This document shows, piece after piece, positions 15,767 through 25,336 of a DNA stretch of 64,000 bases. The notes under the pieces were generated by a model. It saw nothing but the letters and a program-made list of their open reading frames with translations, ran no database searches and was not told the DNA's origin. The stretch is from CAZMNY01 sp964567745 (GTDB lineage Bacteria; Planctomycetota; Planctomycetia; Pirellulales; Pirellulaceae). Where the stretch lies: assembly GCA_964567745.1 (NCBI GenBank), contig CAZMNY010000030.1:39002-103001 (forward strand). The letters run 5' to 3'. A program made the position numbers and the translations under genes. The number at the start of each line of letters is the position of its first letter. The first letter of the stretch is position 1.

Positions 15767-18262
15767 TCAATGATTGAACATGAATTCGTTCGTGGCCAAC
15801 AGCGACCACAACAGCGAACGAAATGCTTCCGCCTTGTCTTCTTCCGACTCGATGAAAGCCGAGGCCGCCTCGAGCTCATCGGCTCCCGGTTGTCTGCCCA
15901 GCAAACGCAAAAACAGAGCCTTGATGTTCGACTCGGGTCCTGCCGTGTTGGCAGCCAGCTTGGCGGCGTAACCATCTTTCGCCGTCAGTTTCCGATGCAC
16001 CTCTTGTGAATTGATCAGCGTTAACGCTTGGCCGAGACTTGGCGCATCGACGCGTTCGCATTCGCACGCGGATGTTCGCGCCGGCCGCCCGAAAACGTCG
16101 AGAAAGCTGACCGGCACGTTCTCGTCAGGCAGCTCGATGGCTCGAGTTCCTTTGGGCAGCTTGGCAAACTCAGTTGGCGCGTCCAAGACTTGACTGATGG
16201 CGTCAAGCAGAACTTCGGCGGCCAGTCGTCGAGGATAAAACCGAGCGAATGTTTGCGTATCGTGACGATTCAAGTCGGTTGGCGCGGTTTCGAGGCCGTA
16301 GGCGTGCGAGTTGCAGATCATGCGGATCAAGTGTTTCACGTCATAACCGTTGGCGACAAAATCGTCCGCAAGTGCCGCCAGCAATTCCGGGTTGGAGGGA
16401 GGGTTTGTGCTGCGCGCGTCGTCGATCGGATGGATGATTCCTCGTCCGAGGAAATGGGCCCACATTCGATTGGCCATCGTGCGAGCGAAGAAAGGGTTAT
16501 CAGCCCGAGTCATCCACTCGGCGAAACTCTGGCGAGGATCAGCGTACTGATTGATTTCAAAACTGGGTCCGCCAGGCGCTTTTGGGGCAACCAATTTGCC
16601 CGAGCGAGGATGGACGACATCGCCTTTGTCCTTGAGGTAAATGATCTCGTTTGTCGGCACCTCCGCGTCTGAAAATCCTCCCTTGCGGCCGATACGCGAA
16701 AAGACCGCAGCCAGACCAAAGTAATCGCTCTGGCTCCACCGCTCGAAGGGATGATGATGACACTGGGCGCACTGGATTCGCACGCCAAGAAATGCTTGCG
16801 CGACCGATTCAACATAGTCCGTCTGATTGCGAACCGATCGATGCCAAACCGTCGGCGGGTTTTCATCTTGGCTGCCGCTCGACGTGATCACCTCCGACAC
16901 GAACTGATCGTACGGCTTGTTCGCGGCGATGGAGTCGCGAATCCAACCGGCGAACAGCGATGTTCCCGAGCGTTGTCGTCGAGTCGAATATCCGGCGCCT
17001 CGATTCCGCAAGATGTCGCCCCATTTCATGGCGAAGTAGCTCGCGTACTCGGGGCGCTCGAGCAGTCTATCGATCAATCGCTCGCGTTTGTCGGGCCGCT
17101 TGTCGTCGATGTAGTCTTGAACCTCTTCACTTGTTGGCAGCGTTCCGGATATATCGATCGAAACACGCCGAATAAAAACTTCATCCGAGGCTAAATTTGA
17201 GGGCGCGATTTCGAGTTGCCGCCATTGCTGTATTAAGAACTTGTCGAGCAAGTAGGTCTTGCTCTGGGGCCGGACGATCCGTTCTTCGAGCGAGTCGAGA
17301 CGACGCTGTACGATCGCTCTTCGTTGTTCGCCGGAATCGTAAGGCGTCGCGGCGTGAAACGTCGCGATCTTTCCTCCGAATCGAACCATTACGGCAAACA
17401 GGCCTTGCGCGGACTGCGTTGCCACGAGACCGCTCGAGCCGACTGAGGCAATCGCGGGGTCGTTCGATTCGTAGATGGCTTGTCGGGTGACGTCTCTCGA
17501 TGCGCCGTCGGAAAAATGGGCCGTCACCACGAGTTGCTGTGTCGATTCGGTCTTCAAAACTCGCTGGCGCGGCATGAGCTCGATTCGTTCCAGTGTTGGT
17601 TCGCCTTGCGCCGGCGAAGTCGAACCCTCGGCGATCCAGCGGCGGAGCACGCGGTAGTCGTCGCTTTCGGCATCCAGCCGCCGGCCGCCACCGTGAGGCA
17701 CATTGCCGACTGCCTTCATGAGCAACAAACTTCGGGCGGCGTCGCTAGGAAATAGTCGACGTCCCCGAGCCTCATTGACGATTGCTCGATGATCGAAACT
17801 CGGTTCAAAGCCGAGTAACGATAGTTTGAATCCGTTCTGTCCAGTCGCCTTGCCGTGGCAGCCGCCGCTGTTGCAATCGAGTTTCGTCAGAATTGGGACG
17901 ACGTCAGCGACGAATCGAATGGGCGGCTCTTCCGATGCGGGTCGGATCGTGACGCGAACGCGCACCGTCTGCCGACCGACTCGCGCTTCAATCGTCGTCG
18001 CGCCTTCACCGCGAGCTCGAACAAGACCGCTTTTCGTGACGACAGCAACGCTAGGATCCAATGAGACATACTTGGCGGAACCCGTCTTGTCGACGGATAG
18101 AGGTCCCGTTTGAGTCAACAGCAACTGTTGAGCTCCATTGGGAAAGAGCTGCACGCGAGCCGGATCGGCTCGGAGCGTTTCTGCAGCAATCACGTCAGCG
18201 GCACCCGCAATGACGAACGCCGTTGCGGCAGCTATCCAAAGTCTTGAGCAAAGACGGTTCAA
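15767..18262 (-). CDS. DUF1549/DUF1553 exported protein with Ig-like (Big2) and cytochrome-type motifs
   Basis: 831 residues. A signal peptide ends near 27 (VIAGAADVIAAE). Ig-like Big2 sequence (VSLDPSVAVVTKSGLVRARGEGATTIEARV) follows at about 60-105. A heme-like CNSGGCHG lies near 135 (CxxxCH rather than CxxCH), a second Big2-like stretch near 230-300, then DUF1549 (DISGTLPTSEEVQDYID, CAQCHHHPFERWSQSDYF near 500-520) and DUF1553 (ADNPFFARTMANRMWAHFLGRGI) to the end. It begins a minus-strand operon with the DUF1501 gene. These proteins are presumed cell-envelope components of planctomycetes without assigned reaction. Confidence 0.92.
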   Translation of the reverse strand: MNRLCSRLWIAAATAFVIAGAADVIAAETLRADPARVQLFPNGAQQLLLTQTGPLSVDKTGSAKYVSLDPSVAVVTKSGLVRARGEGATTIEARVGRQTVRVRVTIRPASEEPPIRFVADVVPILTKLDCNSGGCHGKATGQNGFKLSLLGFEPSFDHRAIVNEARGRRLFPSDAARSLLLMKAVGNVPHGGGRRLDAESDDYRVLRRWIAEGSTSPAQGEPTLERIELMPRQRVLKTESTQQLVVTAHFSDGASRDVTRQAIYESNDPAIASVGSSGLVATQSAQGLFAVMVRFGGKIATFHAATPYDSGEQRRAIVQRRLDSLEERIVRPQSKTYLLDKFLIQQWRQLEIAPSNLASDEVFIRRVSIDISGTLPTSEEVQDYIDDKRPDKRERLIDRLLERPEYASYFAMKWGDILRNRGAGYSTRRQRSGTSLFAGWIRDSIAANKPYDQFVSEVITSSGSQDENPPTVWHRSVRNQTDYVESVAQAFLGVRIQCAQCHHHPFERWSQSDYFGLAAVFSRIGRKGGFSDAEVPTNEIIYLKDKGDVVHPRSGKLVAPKAPGGPSFEINQYADPRQSFAEWMTRADNPFFARTMANRMWAHFLGRGIIHPIDDARSTNPPSNPELLAALADDFVANGYDVKHLIRMICNSHAYGLETAPTDLNRHDTQTFARFYPRRLAAEVLLDAISQVLDAPTEFAKLPKGTRAIELPDENVPVSFLDVFGRPARTSACECERVDAPSLGQALTLINSQEVHRKLTAKDGYAAKLAANTAGPESNIKALFLRLLGRQPGADELEAASAFIESEEDKAEAFRSLLWSLLATNEFMFNH

Positions 18263-18420
18263 CAGCCTCCTCCTAATGTCATGTCAGGAAGATCGATCGG
18301 AAGTTCTCAGTTTATGGCCACGCGCTGAATCATTGTCGCATAAAGTCCGGCATTGGCGAAGATTTCATTCTCGCGACGAAATAGAGCCCCCATATTGCGG
18401 TCCTATTCTGAGGCCGGATT

Positions 18421-20913
18421 CTACTCGATGACTTTCAGCGTCAAAAAACAACTGCCGTGGAAAACGGCTTCGTCCTCTAACACGCCGACCCCGTAGAGCC
18501 GCAGGAACGGCAGTTGGCCAAGCGGTGCGTCTTCGTTGGCAATGATCTGAAGCGTTCCTGTATCGGTTTGCCCAACGAACGTCACCCCGCGAGCCCGCAA
18601 TCCGATGACGTCGGTCACCTTCTCCGGGGAGGCGATCTCGGTGTGAATCTTGCTGATAAATCCGTTGACGCGATGGGCGGCGTATTTCACTTGAATCACT
18701 TCGCCTCGCTTGATCTGCGTGGGTGAGCTGCGATCAATTTCCATGCGGAACGCGGGCGGATGAACGTCGAAACTAACAACATTACTCAGCGCAGTCGTCG
18801 CCTTCGGCTTCCCCTTACTATCGGGCGTTGTTGACTCGGCTTGCACCGCGAGGCTGTAGCGGCCTGTTGGCAAATTGGGCGGCAAGTAGAAGCTGATGTA
18901 GCCCTTCTCAGCTCCGGGTGGAATGGTCGCAGTCTGGTTTTCGATTAGGGGGGGAAGGCCAACGCCTACCAGATTCACAGGGGCCTGGTGGCCAGAGTCA
19001 CTTCGGCGGACGTGCACTGCGACGTCAACGATGCCGCCCGGCGAGTGCCTTACCTGCAAGCTGCCGAACTTGGCGTGGCTTCGCGGCTCGTGTCCGTTCG
19101 CCGTGATCTGAAGCGGCGCGTCGCCGACGACCGCAAGCGGAATGTCCGAGGCGAGTCGCCCGATGCCGACCGGCGCTGCGTTGGAAACCACAACGCCGCC
19201 TCGAGCTTGTCGCGTTCCCGCGAATTCGGCAAAACCGTTCAATGAGAGTTCGTCAAAAAACCCAGGCGCGTCCTGCGACGCGGTCACCACGAGCGGCGCG
19301 CGATCAACGCCGGGGCCCAACCAAACGTCTGGACACTCGACGCCTTCGGGCAAGCGCTCGGCGCTCACTCGAATCGTCCCGTTGAGTCCGCGGCGTCTCA
19401 GCGCGATCACGTCCAACATCGCGCTACCACCGCGCGGCACATTGAGTCCTGCGGGTTCGCTCTTGTGAGGGACGACGATGAGATCGAAATCGGGCTCTTC
19501 GCGACGAATACTAAGCCGGTACGTTCGCCTCGGATCGGGCTTTGATCCTCCGATCAGGTTGCGGACCAAGATCAAATAGCGCCCGTCTGCCGGCACGACC
19601 CAACGTCCCGCCGGGTCGAGATGATTCGTCGGCAGCGACTTGCCTCCAACGTTTCGCCGCTCATCCCCTAACCGGACCAATTCCTTTTGATTTTTCGCAT
19701 CCAGGATACGGATATCTAGATCGACGGGCGAGTTAATGCGATCGGCAAATCCTTCGAGATACAACACCTCACCGCGGCGGGCGTTGACGGCAAACCAATC
19801 TTGTTCATCTCCGTCGACCAGTTGTCCGCCAACTTCGCACGGGAAGTTGAGCGTCTTTACTTTGGCGGGCTTATGGTTGTCGAGACCGTCTGACTCGACG
19901 TGCAGGTCGGTCGCACTGATGAACACGGGAGCGTGTGACGAGGCGGCTTGGTAAGTAAAGCCACGAGTCGCCGCTTGAGCCGGCCGCAAGTCGATCGGTA
20001 GTGGCCAATCGTCACTCACCATGTCTGCCGGTATCGTGACCTCCACGCGGTCGAAGGCGGATGTCGGTGTCGCCAGACGATCTCTTGCGTTTTGAGATCC
20101 AAGGTTCCAGCCGAACAAGGTGACGCGAGCCGGCTTGCCTCGCTGCACAACCGGCGGGACCGCGAATGCAACTCGCGGCCCAGTGTCAATCGCGAGACGA
20201 TAGAAATGTTGTGCACTCGTGCTGAACGTAAGGTCGTGAATCTTGACGACGTAGACGCCATCGCTGGGAACTTGGAAATCGATCAGCGGGTCGACGCCGA
20301 AGTAGCCGCGACTCGACGCCAGAAAACCGCCCTGACCGTCGAAAATTTCCAAGACGGCGCGCAATCGCGACGCGATCCGCCGAGCTTCACATTCGATGAT
20401 AACTCGCTGTCCGCGCTTGGCCGTAAATTGAAAACAGTCGATGTCGCCGCTTTTCTCAATCCGACCGTTGATGACCAAGTCGAGCTCAACCGTCGGAGCT
20501 GACTTGAGCAGATCGTTCGGCTGCGTTTCATTCGACTCGACTCGGTTGCCAATGACGAACGGCATCGGCGAGCTGAGTCCGTTTGTTCCAACGGCTCGCA
20601 GATCGTATTGCCCAAGCGGCGTGCCGCGCGGAATGGTGACGCGGAAGACGTTCTTCTGCTTGACGTCCTGTGTGATTTGCAGGTCGGGTGCCGTGCAGCG
20701 AAGCGACCGTAGCGTCCCCAGCGCCGTTCCGCGGACCGTGACGTCAACGGTCGCACCCACGGCGCCGCCGGACGGGAAGACCGACTGAAGGATCGGATTG
20801 GGAGCGTCCGCCATCGCCGTGTCGATCGACGCGGCGATGCCGAGGCAACAGATAACGAATTGGACGATCAGCCGCACGGACTTGGTGCGACCGTGGAAGT
20901 CACTCATCTGCAC
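18421..20913 (-). CDS. Large exported protein with pre-peptidase C-terminal (PPC) domains
   Basis: 830 residues, signal peptide to about residue 35. Early IPT/TIG-like beta text (NPILQSVFPSGGAVGATVDVTVRGT) precedes a PPC repeat (NETQPNDLLKSAPTVELDLVINGRIEKSGDIDCFQF, given here in parts) with a second PPC around 340-450 (DGDEQDWFAV, RYLILVRNLIGG). The remainder is beta-rich. It precedes the DUF1549/DUF1501 pair by 158 bp on the same strand, an arrangement common in planctomycetes, and probably shares its transcript and cell-envelope location. The function is unknown. Confidence 0.85.
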   Translation of the reverse strand: MQMSDFHGRTKSVRLIVQFVICCLGIAASIDTAMADAPNPILQSVFPSGGAVGATVDVTVRGTALGTLRSLRCTAPDLQITQDVKQKNVFRVTIPRGTPLGQYDLRAVGTNGLSSPMPFVIGNRVESNETQPNDLLKSAPTVELDLVINGRIEKSGDIDCFQFTAKRGQRVIIECEARRIASRLRAVLEIFDGQGGFLASSRGYFGVDPLIDFQVPSDGVYVVKIHDLTFSTSAQHFYRLAIDTGPRVAFAVPPVVQRGKPARVTLFGWNLGSQNARDRLATPTSAFDRVEVTIPADMVSDDWPLPIDLRPAQAATRGFTYQAASSHAPVFISATDLHVESDGLDNHKPAKVKTLNFPCEVGGQLVDGDEQDWFAVNARRGEVLYLEGFADRINSPVDLDIRILDAKNQKELVRLGDERRNVGGKSLPTNHLDPAGRWVVPADGRYLILVRNLIGGSKPDPRRTYRLSIRREEPDFDLIVVPHKSEPAGLNVPRGGSAMLDVIALRRRGLNGTIRVSAERLPEGVECPDVWLGPGVDRAPLVVTASQDAPGFFDELSLNGFAEFAGTRQARGGVVVSNAAPVGIGRLASDIPLAVVGDAPLQITANGHEPRSHAKFGSLQVRHSPGGIVDVAVHVRRSDSGHQAPVNLVGVGLPPLIENQTATIPPGAEKGYISFYLPPNLPTGRYSLAVQAESTTPDSKGKPKATTALSNVVSFDVHPPAFRMEIDRSSPTQIKRGEVIQVKYAAHRVNGFISKIHTEIASPEKVTDVIGLRARGVTFVGQTDTGTLQIIANEDAPLGQLPFLRLYGVGVLEDEAVFHGSCFLTLKVIE

Positions 20914-21026
20914 TTGATGATTGTAGGGAGGGATTGTGCGGCGGGAGTTAGCTTGACGGTATTAGTGTTGATGGGATTAGTATAGTCGGTACGCGTTCCT
21001 TCTTTAGCGTTGAATCTCATTCACCG

Positions 21027-21042
21027 AACGAGCAAGTTCGTT
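21027..21042. repeat. AACGAGC palindrome, copy 3
   Basis: AACGAGCAAGTTCGTT (one mismatch in the palindrome), in reverse orientation with TTGAATCTCATTCACCG upstream. It sits between the stop of the acetylesterase and the start of the PPC gene, both on the minus strand. TATACT near 20975 on the minus strand may be a -10 for the PPC gene. Confidence 0.55.
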
Positions 21043-21109
21043 GGGGTCCATGTTGGGCGCCACTGGCTTGCCAGTGCGGAATCGCGAGCCCGAAACCTAC
21101 CTATCGCCT

Positions 21110-22468
21110 TCACTTCTGGCCTGTGCCGCCTTGCCAGTTTTTGGTTTGGAAGGGTGAAGCGGGGAGCCCTGCGGAGTTAAACAGGCTGGCTTTCGTCGTC
21201 TTGTGCCAACCGAACCGCACGTGCTGGGGCGAATCGACTCCGTCCGCATGAACGACGACTTCCTTTCCATCGATTTCCGCTTTGGCGTCGACAAACTTGT
21301 CGTCCGCGGCGGCAATCTGAAATTCGCTCAGCGTCCCGCCTTTGGCTTTCAGGCCATCGCCTGTGTGGGCGAACTGAATGCGAATCTTGTTGCCTTCGAC
21401 CTTCATCGATTTGTAGAGCGGCCCGGAGTAGACGATGTCGTCTTTGCCGTACGTTTTCGCCATCGCCCAAAACGCCAGACGATTGCCAACGTCTAGCTTG
21501 TTGCGAGGATGAATGTCCGCGATGTTGTCGACCAGATCCGTCGTCACAATCATGCCTGTGCCGGGAATCTTCAGGCTGGCGACTTGCGCCTCCCAAAGCG
21601 AAGGAAGTTGACCGGGCTCGTAACGCCCCGACCATGGAGCGATTTGCACGAAATAGAACGCGAGTTTGTTGTTGTCGAACGCCTTTCGCCAGCCCGCGAT
21701 GAGGTCCTTCATCTTGCCTTCGTATGCGAGTCCGTTTTTGCGCATTACATTCGACTCACCCTGATACCAAATGGCGCCTTGGACTGGGAATTGAGTTAGC
21801 GGAGCGATCATGGCGTTGTACATCCCGCCCGACGTTTTGCCTTTGATCGTCCACGGTTCGATCGGCGACCCGCCCCATGAACTGTTGATCAAACCAATCG
21901 GTACGTCGAGCTTTTTGTGAAGACTAACGCCGTAGTAATACAACACGGCGGAAAAGTTGCCCACGTTCGCGGGAGTGCACGATTTCCACTTGGCGTTCAC
22001 GTCGTCAGTCGGCGTTTTGGATTGCACCTTCGGCACATGAAACAACCGGATGTTCGGGTGGCTGGCCGCCGCGATGGCCTCTTTGGCACCGTTGGTCGAT
22101 GTGAGTCGCCACTCCATGTTGGACTGACCCGATCCGATCCAAACTTCGCCGATAAGAACGTCCTTTAGGATGATCTGATTCTTACCCTGAATCGCGATCG
22201 TGCGACTCTTCCCATCCGCTTTCTGCGCTCCGAGCTTAACGATCCATTTACCATTTTTGTCGGCTTTCGTTGTCGCTCGTTCATCGCCAAGTTCGACGAC
22301 AATTTCTTCGCCGGCATCCGCCGTCCCCCAGACAGGCAATGGCACATCGCGCTGCATCACCATTTTGCTGGCCAGCACATTGGGCAACTTGACGTCGGCT
22401 TGTAGAGAATCAAGACCGTTGAACAGCAACGAGGCAAGCGCGGTTAACAGCAGAATACGGTGGGTCAT
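21110..22468 (-). CDS. Exported sialate O-acetylesterase-like hydrolase (SASA family)
   Basis: 452 residues from ATG 22468, which begins a signal peptide (MTHRILLLTALASLLF); the open frame reaches 34 codons upstream without family features. SGNH-type motifs are present: IGSGQSNMEWRL with nucleophile Ser, the WYQGESNV block, and DIADIHPRNKLDVGNRLA with the Asp/His of the triad. Sialate O-acetylesterases remove O-acetyl groups from sialic acid or other sugars; in planctomycetes they often act on algal polysaccharides. It stands next to the MFS permease of the catabolic island but on the same strand and separated by 246 bp with no recognised element. Confidence 0.88.
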   Translation of the reverse strand: MTHRILLLTALASLLFNGLDSLQADVKLPNVLASKMVMQRDVPLPVWGTADAGEEIVVELGDERATTKADKNGKWIVKLGAQKADGKSRTIAIQGKNQIILKDVLIGEVWIGSGQSNMEWRLTSTNGAKEAIAAASHPNIRLFHVPKVQSKTPTDDVNAKWKSCTPANVGNFSAVLYYYGVSLHKKLDVPIGLINSSWGGSPIEPWTIKGKTSGGMYNAMIAPLTQFPVQGAIWYQGESNVMRKNGLAYEGKMKDLIAGWRKAFDNNKLAFYFVQIAPWSGRYEPGQLPSLWEAQVASLKIPGTGMIVTTDLVDNIADIHPRNKLDVGNRLAFWAMAKTYGKDDIVYSGPLYKSMKVEGNKIRIQFAHTGDGLKAKGGTLSEFQIAAADDKFVDAKAEIDGKEVVVHADGVDSPQHVRFGWHKTTKASLFNSAGLPASPFQTKNWQGGTGQK

Positions 22469-22714
22469 GTTTGAGTCCCGGATGATGGCTGGGTTGGCGG
22501 GCAAAGAAGCCGCAGAAGTTGGCGGCTGGCGAGTCGGTAAGAGTATCCCTTGCCCGCATCGCGACTGCAACCTTTTAACGCTTGCAGTTGTAGGATGGGG
22601 TTGCGTCCTCGTTTAACCCGCTGCCGCAGGCAAGGCACCGTCGTAAGCCCTCGTCATGCACCAAAACGCCGCCTTGCCTAGGGTGACGGGGCAATCGATC
22701 GATTCGTGCGGGCC

Positions 22715-24034
22715 CTACTCGTTCTCATCGGGAATGACGGGCATCGTGCAGTCGATCAACAGCCAACTTGCTGCGCACAGGAGATAGACGGCGGCCGCGG
22801 TCAAGAAAACGCTCATCCAATTCACGTGCTCGGCGATGTTGCCGTAAATGATGGGGGCGGTGATCGCGCCGATGCCTGCCACCGAGTTGTTGAACGCGAA
22901 AACCGAGGCGGACTTGTTGCCGCCGATATCGGTGACCGTTCCCCACGTGGTCGTCAAACTCCAGTCGGAGAAGAACTTCACGAAGAACAGACTGCCGCAA
23001 AAGTACTGAGGCGAATCGTACCAATAGAGCGCTCCCAGAAGGAGCGTTCCGGCAATGCCTTTACCCGTCAGCCCGACAAGACGCCGCGACCATTTTCGAT
23101 TTCCGGTTCGCCGAATCATCTGATCATTGAGCCAGCCGCCCAAGGCGCCTCCGATTGCGCCGCCGAGCAAGGGCAGGGCCGAATAGAGACTCATCTCCTT
23201 GAATCGCAGTTCGTGCACTTCCCAAAGAAAAAACGGAATCCATGCCGAGAAGATGTTGTCAGCGACTGTGCTGAGTATCGTCTGAAAATTTAAGGCAAGC
23301 AGGTTGGCGATCGAGCGAGTATTCATCTTGCTGAATAGTTGGCGAAATCCCATCCGAGTTTGCTTTCCCGCCAACTTGTCGTCTCGTTGACCTCCGGCAA
23401 TTAATTCGGCTTCGGCTGCATTAACGGCGCGATGTCTTGACGGCGAGTTTCGAAATACCAATAGAAACAAGGTCGCGTGGCCGATCCCGACGCCAGCCAG
23501 AACGTATGCGACGGTTCTCCAGGGGATGTCAAACACACCAAGCAGCAACGCGCCGATTAATAGGTTGGCCGAAAGACCGCCGAATCTCCCGAAGAAGACG
23601 CCTACCCACCCTTGTACTATCGTCCTGACGGAGAGTGGAAACCAGGTTCGGGTGATTCGGCTTTGTGCCGCAAACACCGCCGATTGACCCACTCCCAAAA
23701 CAAATCGCGCCGACCACATGTGATTGGCCGACGGTGCCCACGCATGCATCCCCAATCCGATCGACCAGGTCGCAATCATGGCGCCCAAGATCAAATGCGC
23801 GCCAAACACGTCAGTCGCTATGCCGAGCGGGATCTGAAAGGCTGTGTACGCTAAGGAAAAAGCGCTGTCGAGCAGGCCCAGGTCGTCCTTCCCCAAATTC
23901 CATTGCTTAGCCAACTCGGGCTTGATCAGCGCAAACAGATACCGATGAAGATAGAGTAGCCAAGACGTGCCGCAGGCCACCGCAAAAACCCATCGTCTAA
24001 AATGAGTAGGCGATTCTTTCAGCGGTTTCGTCAT
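22715..24034 (-). CDS. MFS transporter (ACS-like)
   Basis: 439 residues with 12 hydrophobic segments in two halves and a central loop around 190-240. The early motif LLYLHRYLFALIKPEL and GIATDVFGAHLILG resemble anion:cation symporters that import hexuronates and other organic acids. It is followed downstream by nothing on this strand within 200 bp and preceded at 22 bp by the SelA-like enzyme at 24056, so the two are likely one transcript (SelA-like gene first). Inference: it brings in the substrate for the neighbouring enzymes. Confidence 0.85.
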   Translation of the reverse strand: MTKPLKESPTHFRRWVFAVACGTSWLLYLHRYLFALIKPELAKQWNLGKDDLGLLDSAFSLAYTAFQIPLGIATDVFGAHLILGAMIATWSIGLGMHAWAPSANHMWSARFVLGVGQSAVFAAQSRITRTWFPLSVRTIVQGWVGVFFGRFGGLSANLLIGALLLGVFDIPWRTVAYVLAGVGIGHATLFLLVFRNSPSRHRAVNAAEAELIAGGQRDDKLAGKQTRMGFRQLFSKMNTRSIANLLALNFQTILSTVADNIFSAWIPFFLWEVHELRFKEMSLYSALPLLGGAIGGALGGWLNDQMIRRTGNRKWSRRLVGLTGKGIAGTLLLGALYWYDSPQYFCGSLFFVKFFSDWSLTTTWGTVTDIGGNKSASVFAFNNSVAGIGAITAPIIYGNIAEHVNWMSVFLTAAAVYLLCAASWLLIDCTMPVIPDENE

Positions 24035-24055
24035 AGAAATGTTTCCATTGGCTGA

Positions 24056-25315
24056 TCAATTGCGTGCCAGAATCTTTCGCACTCGGTCGCACGTCGTCGC
24101 GATTTCCGCATCCGTCATTTCGATCGCATCCAAGTGGATGTATCCTTCGTCGACATGGTGCGCTCGGACCACAATGGTGGGCTCGCCCTGGGCTAACGCA
24201 TCGCGAAGAGTCGACGCGGTGTGGCCGGTCGCGATTGGGTCGGGCGTTAATTTTGCACGCGAGAACGGGCAACCGTTCGGGTCGGGATCGACCGTCAGCG
24301 CCAAACCGTCTAGCGACGAGAGTTGCTCAAGAATCAGCTGCACTTTTCGATCCTGTTCGACGGACCAAGCGGCCATATCCTGCGAGTGCCGATAGTCGAT
24401 CGCAGCCATCACGCCCACGATCGCCTCTTTGCCCGCCTTCATTGGCCGACCGATTCCGCGATTCTGAAGCGCGACGGCCTCGACCAGCTCACGGCGACCA
24501 GCAACGATGCCCGCGGTAGTTGAACAGAGATATTTATGGGCGCTTGTAAGCACCAAATCGGCGCCGGTCGCTACGAGCTCGCGCAATCGTTGGTCTTGCG
24601 CGGCTCCGTCGACGATTACGGATACGCCGAATTCGTGAGCCAGAGTGACGACCTCAGGCAACTTGACCCAGCCGTAGCGAACTGTGTGGTGCGATTCGAC
24701 ATGCACGACCGCCGCGACATCCCCTCGCGCCAACTCGTGCCTCAGTTCGGCAGGCGTGCATCGATTGACGACGCCGACCTCGGTCACTTCGGCTCCGGCC
24801 AACCCAATGGATTGGACGATCGGGTTTCCATAATTGATGCAATGCCCTTTCTGAATCAAGACGCGATTTTTCATTCCGCTCGAGTCAGGCAGTTGCAGAA
24901 CTTTGGCGACATCATTGCCCGTCATGGAAGCGGCTACGCCGAGCGTGATTCCGGCCGCGGTGCACGCCGTGACACAGCCGCTCTCGCCGCCGGTCAGTTC
25001 AGCGATCGAGCGTCCAGCGGCCGCTTGCAATTCGTCCAGCAGGAAGAAGTGGCGAAGCGACTCCGATGCAGCTTCGGCTATCTCGGGCAACACGATCGCG
25101 CCGGACAGGTGGGTCATCTTCCCACAGGCATTGATCACTCGCGTCAGTCCGTAGCGTTCGTGTAGATCCACAACGTCCTCGAGTCGATTATTAAAAATTA
25201 TCGCGGCTGAGCGGGCATCCGCTGCGTCAACCGCTTGTTCGCCGCGTATGATACCGGTGTTGAATTCGCTAGTCGAATCGCTTTTCGTTCGATCTTCAAA
25301 TCGCTTGTCCGTCAT
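24056..25315 (-). CDS. SelA-like PLP-dependent enzyme (DgaE-related)
   Basis: 419 residues from ATG 25315 (frame open 24 codons upstream, but that would overlap the divergent neighbour). It has the SelA/cystathionine fold: RYGLTRVINACGKMTHLSGAIVLP, ELTGGESGCVTACTAAG, VDGAAQDQRL, and LTSAHKYLCSTTAGIV with the probable PLP lysine. True SelA attaches selenium to seryl-tRNA(Sec) and is somewhat longer with another N-terminus; this subgroup includes D-glucosaminate-6-phosphate ammonia lyase and pairs with an EF_0837-type amidohydrolase, as it does here (start 22 bp away, divergent). So a beta-eliminating catabolic enzyme is more likely than selenium transfer. The reaction is unproven. Confidence 0.8.
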   Translation of the reverse strand: MTDKRFEDRTKSDSTSEFNTGIIRGEQAVDAADARSAAIIFNNRLEDVVDLHERYGLTRVINACGKMTHLSGAIVLPEIAEAASESLRHFFLLDELQAAAGRSIAELTGGESGCVTACTAAGITLGVAASMTGNDVAKVLQLPDSSGMKNRVLIQKGHCINYGNPIVQSIGLAGAEVTEVGVVNRCTPAELRHELARGDVAAVVHVESHHTVRYGWVKLPEVVTLAHEFGVSVIVDGAAQDQRLRELVATGADLVLTSAHKYLCSTTAGIVAGRRELVEAVALQNRGIGRPMKAGKEAIVGVMAAIDYRHSQDMAAWSVEQDRKVQLILEQLSSLDGLALTVDPDPNGCPFSRAKLTPDPIATGHTASTLRDALAQGEPTIVVRAHHVDEGYIHLDAIEMTDAEIATTCDRVRKILARN

Positions 25316-25336
25316 ATTTGAATCGGAACTCTCGAA

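Noticed and set aside
24056..25315. SelA-like gene taken as proof that the selenocysteine machinery is present
   Set aside because: The motif order and its pairing with an amidohydrolase fit the catabolic SelA-like subgroup (DgaE type), not true SelA; selB, selC and selD are not seen.
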